Below, piece after piece: positions 57,682-64,000 of a stretch of 64,000 nucleotides of DNA (positions are counted from its first letter, which is position 1; each line of letters opens with the position of its first letter). Both the position numbers and the translations under genes were made by a program. This DNA comes from Paenibacillus aceti (GTDB lineage Bacteria > Bacillota > Bacilli > Paenibacillales > Paenibacillaceae): contig NZ_KZ987724.1 of assembly GCF_003614185.1 (NCBI RefSeq), positions 2,701,733 through 2,765,732 of the forward strand, in the 5' to 3' direction. The notes under the pieces are model-generated. The model searched no databases and had not been told where the DNA came from. It was given only the letters and a program-made list of their open reading frames with translations.

Positions 57682-58611
57682 CTATGCTAGCAAACGCAAC
57701 AGCAATATGCCGATCAGGGCAGTCGACAATCCAGCTATCTCTCGGGGGGACATCGCTTCCTTCAGATAGAACCGGGCATACAGCAGCACGAACACTACGT
57801 TCATGGCACTGATGGCTGAGACGATCCCCGTAACTCCCCCACGAAAAGCAGGAATAAGGAAGATCATGCCAGCAATATTGGAAATCCCGACGAACATGCC
57901 CCAGCCGAGGGTTTTGCTACGGCTCCATTGGGTGGGAGCAGCCTCCATCTGCGCAGCAGCTGATACCAGGCCTTCGGCGGACTCTACTGCTTGTATTGGT
58001 GTGCGGGCCATTTTTCTGGAAGTTTTATACTGACTGATCACCCACTGCAAACCAAATAATATTGCCCCTGTTCCATACATGACAGATAGCAACGGAAAGG
58101 TATTAGCGCCCGCAAGAGTAGCCTGCTTGGATGATAAATCCGTCATGCTGAAGAACAGCATGGTCAGGACTCCCCATTGAATCCCTTTTAACTGCCCCTG
58201 CTTCAAATCCTGAGAATACTTAATGAGCAATAGACCGATAATCACTATGATAAAAGAAAAAATTTGCCATGCATTCAATGTTTCTCCCCAAATCAGATAA
58301 GCCGCAATAACCACGACGACAGGCGGTAGCCCAGTGAATAAAGCGATTAACGATGCCTTGCCGACCGCATAGCCTTTATACATGGCAGCATTGGCGACGA
58401 ATGAGAACGCCCCTATCAATATACCGATCATCGCGCCCTTACTCCACGCTTGACCTGCAAACAGGTTGCCCGCCAGAGCAATCACCGTTCCCGATAAATA
58501 AACGCCAAACAGCATCAAATTCCGATCAAGCGGACGTTGAGACGTCCACTGATACAATATCCCCCGCATCCCAAAACAAGTTGCCGCAGCCACGGCAAAT
58601 ACAAACCACAT
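57682..58611 (-). CDS. DMT-superfamily (EamA) transporter
   Basis: This 309-residue protein has ten membrane helices in two EamA halves, the first starting MWFVFAVAAATCFG and the second after a loop at about residues 180-200. The ATG at 58611 has GGAGG eight bases upstream; an in-frame upstream extension to 58704 has no site. The substrate is unknown. Confidence 0.9.
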   Translation of the reverse strand: MWFVFAVAAATCFGMRGILYQWTSQRPLDRNLMLFGVYLSGTVIALAGNLFAGQAWSKGAMIGILIGAFSFVANAAMYKGYAVGKASLIALFTGLPPVVVVIAAYLIWGETLNAWQIFSFIIVIIGLLLIKYSQDLKQGQLKGIQWGVLTMLFFSMTDLSSKQATLAGANTFPLLSVMYGTGAILFGLQWVISQYKTSRKMARTPIQAVESAEGLVSAAAQMEAAPTQWSRSKTLGWGMFVGISNIAGMIFLIPAFRGGVTGIVSAISAMNVVFVLLYARFYLKEAMSPREIAGLSTALIGILLLRLLA

Positions 58612-58814
58612 TCTCTCTGCCTCCCACTCTGTGCTCTCTACATATGTATCTTTCATCGAAACCGCATACATTCCGTAGAAAAAAAGCTGACACTTTCGTG
58701 CCAACTCCTTATCTTGACATGATTATGTATGAAAACTCATCTTCTGCTGTCCAATATGCGGCTTAAATCTAGATTATACACTAGAATTGGGGGGAGGGGT
58801 AGATAATCCTAAGC

Positions 58815-58967
58815 CTATTCTCTATACCAGACTTCAATATTAAACGCTCTGACCTTATAACCATCTTGCTGCTTCTCAAAAATAAGCCAGTCCCCTACCA
58901 CAGTGTTGTCCTCCTCATTAGCACTACTTATAACAAAAGCGTATATATTATTCCCTGATCCCTTCAT
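58815..58967 (-). pseudogene. Frameshifted tail of the lipoprotein gene or tiny gene
   Basis: A 50-residue frame (NNIYAFVISSANEEDNTVV.., ending VRAFNIEVWYRE) begins inside the 3' end of the upstream lipoprotein gene. Dropping one G of a GGG run at about 58960 joins the lipoprotein to this sequence smoothly. The stretch is therefore probably the lost C-terminal part of that protein. Confidence 0.45.
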
Positions 58968-59553
58968 AATCTACACTAATCTCATTACTAGGTTCATAAT
59001 TAGAATCAGATGGATCTAAGGCTTTGAAGCTTCCTTCGATATCAGAAATGCTTCTGATCATTCTGATATACTCTTCATTATCTACTTCCTCTAGCCCTTT
59101 ATAGATGTTCTCGGTTGGTCCATCTATTACGAAAACATTTTCTCTAACCATACCAACCTTTTCAAAAGGAACACCTTCGGTTTTTCCTCCTCCCTCCCAC
59201 CACTCATCCCATTCTGACTTGGTTCCAAATACATAAATTTCAAATAGTGTGGCTTGTTCAAGCAGGTTGTTCTGAGGGATATATTTCACTTTAATTCCAT
59301 TCTCAATTTCAGCAATTTCATATCTAGAGGAATCCCATGACTTCGGGAATGTTATCTCAAATCCGAGCTGTTCATGCTTGTATGTTGTATCTTGCTTTTC
59401 TGGGCTAGTTACGATATCAACGATGCTATTGGAAGTAGAATCTATAGGAGAGCTTGTTGTTTGATGGTTGTTTGAGGTGCAGGAAGTTAGACTCATAGTT
59501 AAGAGGAATAGCATAGTTGTTTTTGCAACCAAATTGTTGATATTAATATTCAA
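58948..59553 (-). CDS. Lipoprotein of unknown function
   Basis: This 201-residue protein starts at a TTG with GGAG ten bases upstream. Its signal peptide ends SLTSC, followed by a Ser/Thr-rich linker and a globular domain with QLGFEITFPKSWDSS and YIRMIRSI segments, a pattern like PsbP/DUF1795-type domains. It is the last of three lipoproteins downstream of the 61.7-64 kb effector. It may be immunity-related, which is inference. Confidence 0.65.
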   Translation of the reverse strand: MNININNLVAKTTMLFLLTMSLTSCTSNNHQTTSSPIDSTSNSIVDIVTSPEKQDTTYKHEQLGFEITFPKSWDSSRYEIAEIENGIKVKYIPQNNLLEQATLFEIYVFGTKSEWDEWWEGGGKTEGVPFEKVGMVRENVFVIDGPTENIYKGLEEVDNEEYIRMIRSISDIEGSFKALDPSDSNYEPSNEISVDYEGIRE

Positions 59554-59689
59554 TCCAATAAATCTCCTTTTTCTCTATTGATATAACTTTATTCGCTCTC
59601 AACAAATACTTTAGGCTGATTTATTGCTCTTTCAAAGTATGATTGAGAACACAAAGTGAATGGTTCTCCCACCTTCATTGAAAGATCAT

Positions 59690-60249
59690 TTACAAAAAAA
59701 CAATTGGAAGAGAGTTAATTCTCCATCCCTCATTCCTAGTGAATTTGTATTCGATACTAATCGTTTCAAATTCCCCGTCGACATCAGGCACTCGAAATTC
59801 AACAATCGTACTATTTGAATGGTTTGGATCATCAATCATTTTAATAATTTGCGCATTATCCCATTCTAACATTGAGCCTATATCACTTGGTCTAAATGCC
59901 AGTTTCGTATTCATTATTTTTATTCCATCCGTATCGATTAATTCTCTCGCTATGTTTTCTGAATAGCTTTTTTGAAGAAACATCTTGATTTTTTCTCTAG
60001 TATCTAAATCATTACAAAAATAGTAGTAATAATCCCATCTTCAACAAGACGTTCATTTATAGAGGAAGAACACTCTGTCCCACCTTCTCCAAAAACAATA
60101 TGATACCTTTCTACAGCTTCGTTCCTTAATTTTAGAGCCTGCTCTTCATCCAAATGAGAAATCATTACTTCTTCCTTTATGCTTCTCATAGAATTACACC
60201 CCGTAAATATAACAACAAATAATGCAGTCAACAAAAAAACTCTTCTCAT
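59690..60249 (-). pseudogene. Small lipoprotein gene with a one-base frameshift
   Basis: The 5' frame (from ATG 60249 behind AAAGGG) has a signal peptide ending VIFTGC and ends at 60004. The 3' frame (59690 on) supplies ELIDTDGI to NSLPIVFL. Adding one G to the GGG at 60034-60036 fuses them through DYYYYFCNDLDTREK without a stop. The product would be about 186 residues. It lies in the lipoprotein group after the effector. Confidence 0.65.
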
Positions 60250-60346
60250 TTGACTCACCCTTTATTTATTACTTAAACCGTTGCTATATTCTACATAGGC
60301 CTCAGCTATGTCTCCACTTGGCTAAGTAAATCTGAGCTAACCTACT

Positions 60347-61651
60347 CTACTGTCTATTCAATACGACTTGTTCACCATTTAAAGACACTGCGATAACAGG
60401 ATCATAAATTAAAGTTCCGTCATACGCGAAAGCGTACCATTTGCCACTTTTCAATTTATTATTCAATATCTTTGCTCGTTTATATTTATCTGAAATATCA
60501 GTTATTTCTTCTGTAGAAAAGGCAGTTTGGGTGTTAGAATCGTCAGAATTTGATACTATTATTTTGTCTATTTTCATCTCATCCGAATGAACTAATGTGC
60601 CCTCAATCTTTAGATCCAATCCTACCAACAAGGAGCGTTCATCAGACTGCTGTGTAATATAAGATAAAAACTCATATTCATCTTCTTGATCTGCAATCAG
60701 ATTTATAGCCTCTTGATAGCTTTTACTCTCATAAGATAGTGGAGAGATTATCGCTATAACATGCTCACTGTTTGATGAATATCCAGAATAGACAACGGAA
60801 TGTTCCAATGCACTCCTCAGTTCCTCTCTACTTTCATTTACTTGATTGAATTCATCTTTACTCAGTTCAAGAAGCCCCAGCTTATTTAAAGAAAGCAATG
60901 CTCGTGCCCGATCCGAAGCCAAGATTTGATAATATTTTGAATCATCACCTGTAGGAATTAGTTCTAAATAACGCTGATATTCTTCCCATAAATGTTTTTT
61001 CATTGGATTTCCCTGCTTACTAATTACGGTTTGGGTGTAATCTTCAGAAACCGGGCTATTCGTACCAAGTTTGTATTTAGACATTACCCAGCTAGTTATT
61101 TTAGAATCGTTAGCAAATACCTGTAAATAATGTTCCTCCATCCGATATTCATATACCTCTGCTGTTAGACTCTGAGACTCCTCAACCATTCCCATACCTA
61201 CAAGTTCTTTAGATGAGTACAATTTATATTGATTTCCATACTTCTCTTTCATAAGTTCTATTCTGTCTCCAGCTTTAACCCCCAATTCAGTTGTTTCATC
61301 GTTCTCATACACAATTTCATACAAAACACCATTTTGATCAAAAGAGAAACTGACACCTTCTGTCCATATAGATTTATTTCCCCAGTCCCATGCTTCTGAA
61401 TCCCTTGTATTCTCAATCTCATTGATTATTTCAATATGATGTGCCTCAAGTACTCCTCTGACTTCATCAATAGTCATTCCCAGATGAAACAATTGCCCCA
61501 CCCCTAGTTCATTCTCATTATCGCTCTTCTCCGTATTCGTTGATACGCTATTATTCACTGAAACATTTCTGTTTGAACTTACACCGTCGTCACATCCGAT
61601 AAATAAAAAAGATGTACATACTAGTAGAAATGTAATTAACAAGTATCTCAC
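60347..61651 (-). CDS. Large lipoprotein downstream of the effector
   Basis: This 434-residue lipoprotein has a signal peptide ending LFIGC and an Asn/Ser-rich linker. A domain with LFHLGMTIDEVRGVLEAHHI (about residue 55) resembles SmpA/BamE-type folds. The rest shows no recognised family. A GTG at 61651 has GGAG eight bases upstream. It starts 29 bp after the effector stop codon, so co-expression is expected, and the extracytoplasmic location suits an immunity or accessory role. Confidence 0.7.
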   Translation of the reverse strand: MRYLLITFLLVCTSFLFIGCDDGVSSNRNVSVNNSVSTNTEKSDNENELGVGQLFHLGMTIDEVRGVLEAHHIEIINEIENTRDSEAWDWGNKSIWTEGVSFSFDQNGVLYEIVYENDETTELGVKAGDRIELMKEKYGNQYKLYSSKELVGMGMVEESQSLTAEVYEYRMEEHYLQVFANDSKITSWVMSKYKLGTNSPVSEDYTQTVISKQGNPMKKHLWEEYQRYLELIPTGDDSKYYQILASDRARALLSLNKLGLLELSKDEFNQVNESREELRSALEHSVVYSGYSSNSEHVIAIISPLSYESKSYQEAINLIADQEDEYEFLSYITQQSDERSLLVGLDLKIEGTLVHSDEMKIDKIIVSNSDDSNTQTAFSTEEITDISDKYKRAKILNNKLKSGKWYAFAYDGTLIYDPVIAVSLNGEQVVLNRQ

Positions 61652-61680
61652 AAATTCCACTCCTTATTTTATTATTACCT

Positions 61681-63978
61681 CTACCTAGTCCTTTGATTAT
61701 CTCCAGAAGAAACGTTCTCTGGAATTGTTCCAAATCCTATTCCACCATTTACTCCATATCCGACAATATAATTCTTCTGTTCTAAATTGTAAGATCTTCT
61801 TGCAACTTTATCTGAAGTATTTCCCTCTATAGTGTAAATTGTTTTCGTCTTAGGGTCGTATCCTGTTACAATCCCCGTATGATTTTGATTGTTTTTACGA
61901 AAAAAAATAGTATCTCCCGCTTTAGGAATATAATCTGAAGAACTATCTTTATATCTTTCTTCTTTTTTATACCATTTCTTCCCTTCCTCAACACTTGCGA
62001 ACTTTGGAACAATCGTACCTAAAATTCCTGCTTGGTTTGCACAATAAGAAACAAACATTGCGCACCACGGCTGATAGTTCTTACCATACCATTTACCATA
62101 AGGTGTATTATTATCACCTTCTTTTTTACCTTTTGGCACGTTTTCTTTAAAGCCTTTCTCAAGTTCCTTTTCAGCACTGGACAGAAATCTCCTTATCCCC
62201 TCATTTTCTACAACTATATTAGAAGTGATCTCTTCACCCGGATTCAGTTCATTTATCCCCGGTTTAGAAAGCTGAGAACATTTTGTATATGTCAGTTTCC
62301 TTCTTTTAACATATTTCCCCATTACGTCATCTGATAACGAAACTTCATGAATGTTCACCAATGTAATCTCTTTCCCAGAGACTTTAATTTTATTTATTAT
62401 TCTTAAAGCTCCCTTAGGAGATTGATTATATAAATCGGTAAAATAAATGAGTGCCTTCTCGTCTGAAATCCCCTGTTTTTTACCTATATTTAGATATTCC
62501 CGCATATCAAGCCTAGCTTGTTCATCTTGGTATTTAATTCCGATATCGGTTGATATAAGCTTTGATATTGCCTTTGCTTCTTCATCCGTCAGTACTCTGG
62601 CTTTCCAGCGATCATTTTTCTTAGCTAATGCCTGATCAGTTAATTCCTTAAAAACATTAGAGTTCTCACCTAATATTTTTTTTGCCGTTTCTATATCTTG
62701 TTTAATTATTCTAAGAAGTAGATCGTATGCCCTGCTTTCGTGCCACTGCAATTTCCCTATGCTAATACCTCCGGGATACCCCTTTTGTAAGTTCTTCCCA
62801 TCATCTTTAGAAACTGTACTATACCCCCCCTCATTCCCGAATACGATTTGCTGCGCAACCGATATTAAATCAAAGGCTTGTTGTCTTTTTCCAGGACTTA
62901 AAGGAGTTGATGATGGATTTTTCCCCTCAACATTCAAATACTTCCCCGCTGCCCCCGCGCCAGTCCACATAAATTTATAGTCGGTGTCGTCTACCATTTC
63001 GGAGGATAGGGAATACTTCTCCTTCAGGATGGTACGGAGTTTCTCGGCATAGATGTGGGCTCCGTCCATTTCCTTTTTCATATCTTTAGCCTTGTATTCA
63101 TACCAGGCGACCTGCGCTCGGCCGATCTCGCTTAGTAGTTTATGTATTTCGTCCAGCTGCTTTCTAGCCCATGCTCCCGAGGATTCCCCCTTTTTAATCA
63201 AACTTAGTAAATAAATATACTGGTTATCCAGTGGCATTAGAATCAAGATGGGTTTGTTATCCTTGATGATTTGAAGGGAAGGGTCGTAGGAGCAGGCTGA
63301 CAAGGGTGAGCCCGGATAGAGGTGGTCCAATTTAACCCGCTCACCATATAGATCTTCGTGAATTCCGTATTCTTTCAGAATTTTTCTTTGCTTTGTGGCT
63401 TCTTTATGAGCATGAGTCATTAGGGCTTGATTTCCAAAAGCCTTATACACCGCATATGCTACCTGGGCTCGGGCAATCGTATTTCTTGCCTGGAAGATCG
63501 CATCCAGCTTCTCCTTCGCTTCCTTCTGTTCCTCCTCGGTACCGTTCATCGCCTTCAGGTGTAATTCCTGCACTATGGGATTTTCAAACCATTGATCTTT
63601 TAAGTAGTTATCGGCCCCTTCACCAGCAAGCCCACCACCCGGCGTATAGTAGGAAGATGGAAGCTGATATTGTTCAATCATCGCCTGGGCTGTTCTTTCT
63701 TTATCTTGATACTGCCCGGCTGCTTGCGATAGAGCACTTGATTTTCTGGCTAGCCCTTCGGTTACTATAGCCGCTTGCTTCCTAATCTCTCTCAGATCAT
63801 CCTCCACCTCGTTTAGAGCCTGCTGGACTTCCCATTCGGAATACTCACTTCGTATCTCTCGAATCAGCTGTGAAATGACGGAATAGATCTGATGCTCCCC
63901 ACCTTCAACGGTTCTCTCTAGCTGCTTCAAATGGACAGAGAGGTCCTCCAGTTTCGTAGGGTCCACTTTAATACTCAT
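61681..63978 (-). CDS. WXG-like secreted effector with lysozyme-like and CHAP domains
   Basis: This 765-residue protein has no signal peptide. Residues 1-100 form a helical WXG/LXG-like start (EYSEWEVQQALNEVEDDL). Residues about 365-470 contain FGNEGGYSTV and GGISIGKLQWHESRAYDLL, which resemble lysozyme-like muramidases. The C-terminal 150 residues are a CHAP domain with catalytic PWCAMFVSYC and NHTGIV. The ATG at 63978 follows AAAGGAAGCTCTGTTC. It is probably exported by a type VII-like system and cuts peptidoglycan at two kinds of bond. The N-terminus resembles that of the 43-44 kb toxin. Confidence 0.8.
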   Translation of the reverse strand: MSIKVDPTKLEDLSVHLKQLERTVEGGEHQIYSVISQLIREIRSEYSEWEVQQALNEVEDDLREIRKQAAIVTEGLARKSSALSQAAGQYQDKERTAQAMIEQYQLPSSYYTPGGGLAGEGADNYLKDQWFENPIVQELHLKAMNGTEEEQKEAKEKLDAIFQARNTIARAQVAYAVYKAFGNQALMTHAHKEATKQRKILKEYGIHEDLYGERVKLDHLYPGSPLSACSYDPSLQIIKDNKPILILMPLDNQYIYLLSLIKKGESSGAWARKQLDEIHKLLSEIGRAQVAWYEYKAKDMKKEMDGAHIYAEKLRTILKEKYSLSSEMVDDTDYKFMWTGAGAAGKYLNVEGKNPSSTPLSPGKRQQAFDLISVAQQIVFGNEGGYSTVSKDDGKNLQKGYPGGISIGKLQWHESRAYDLLLRIIKQDIETAKKILGENSNVFKELTDQALAKKNDRWKARVLTDEEAKAISKLISTDIGIKYQDEQARLDMREYLNIGKKQGISDEKALIYFTDLYNQSPKGALRIINKIKVSGKEITLVNIHEVSLSDDVMGKYVKRRKLTYTKCSQLSKPGINELNPGEEITSNIVVENEGIRRFLSSAEKELEKGFKENVPKGKKEGDNNTPYGKWYGKNYQPWCAMFVSYCANQAGILGTIVPKFASVEEGKKWYKKEERYKDSSSDYIPKAGDTIFFRKNNQNHTGIVTGYDPKTKTIYTIEGNTSDKVARRSYNLEQKNYIVGYGVNGGIGFGTIPENVSSGDNQRTR

Positions 63979-64000
63979 GAACAGAGCTTCCTTTCTCATT

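Overview
The window looks like a chromosome segment of a spore-forming Bacillales bacterium, most likely Paenibacillus or a close relative. The evidence is Bacillus-type gene order, strong AGGAGG-type ribosome binding sites with frequent TTG/GTG starts, CIRCE/HrcA heat-shock control, LigD-type end joining, YtaF, GpsB/DivIVA and paired M23-bactofilin genes. No rRNA, tRNA, CRISPR array or intact insertion sequence was seen.

Region 1 (1-15 kb) matches the B. subtilis groEL-groES-ydiL-tatC-tatA-moaC-ydiF-gcp-rimI-ydiC-ydiB block. It holds groESL with CIRCE, a decayed CPBP-protease remnant at the ydiL position, tatC/tatA, two molybdenum-cofactor genes, 5-formyl-THF cyclo-ligase, an ABC-F ATPase and the tsaE-tsaB-rimI-tsaD operon for tRNA t6A. 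A cluster of DnaA boxes lies just after the ABC-F gene, and an M23 peptidase-bactofilin pair sits upstream of tsaD. Region 2 (15-20 kb) carries non-homologous end joining as three separate genes (Ku, ATP-dependent ligase, LigD-type polymerase), then a second M23-bactofilin pair. Region 3 (20-34.6 kb) is mostly housekeeping and surface functions: an ABC-2 exporter, glutamate synthase large subunit, a YhgE/Pip membrane protein with a TetR regulator, RNA cyclic phosphodiesterase, a chemotaxis receptor, Dps, a DivIVA/GpsB-like protein, a second TatA and YtaF.

Region 4 (35-38.6 kb) is the most interesting locus. A ComQ-like isoprenyl-synthase-fold protein sits next to an 82-residue peptide with a nitrile-hydratase-like leader (NHLP) and a C-terminus ending in Trp-Gly-Ser. 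A membrane histidine kinase converges on them. This resembles ComQ-ComX prenyl-Trp signalling built on a different leader. Region 5 (39-46.4 kb) is an accessory island: a secreted RCC1/sialidase-like propeller protein, a polymorphic toxin interrupted at an A_AAA_AAA run, a putative immunity gene, toxin scraps and small lipoproteins.

Region 6 (46.7-58.6 kb) returns to core functions: a diguanylate cyclase, an L,D-transpeptidase, a split ThrE exporter, a 37-residue zinc ribbon, an AEC transporter, LemA-TPM, an amino-acid ABC importer, Mug and a DMT transporter. Region 7 (58.8-64 kb) is a second toxin-like island, with a WXG-like protein carrying a lysozyme-like and a CHAP domain, followed by lipoprotein genes, two of them apparently frameshifted.

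Three families of about 185-bp intergenic repeats, mostly with two forward and two inverted copies of a short motif, occur in five intergenic places, four of them between convergent genes. Several genes in the accessory parts carry single-base frameshifts or stops, which could reflect decay or homopolymer sequencing error.
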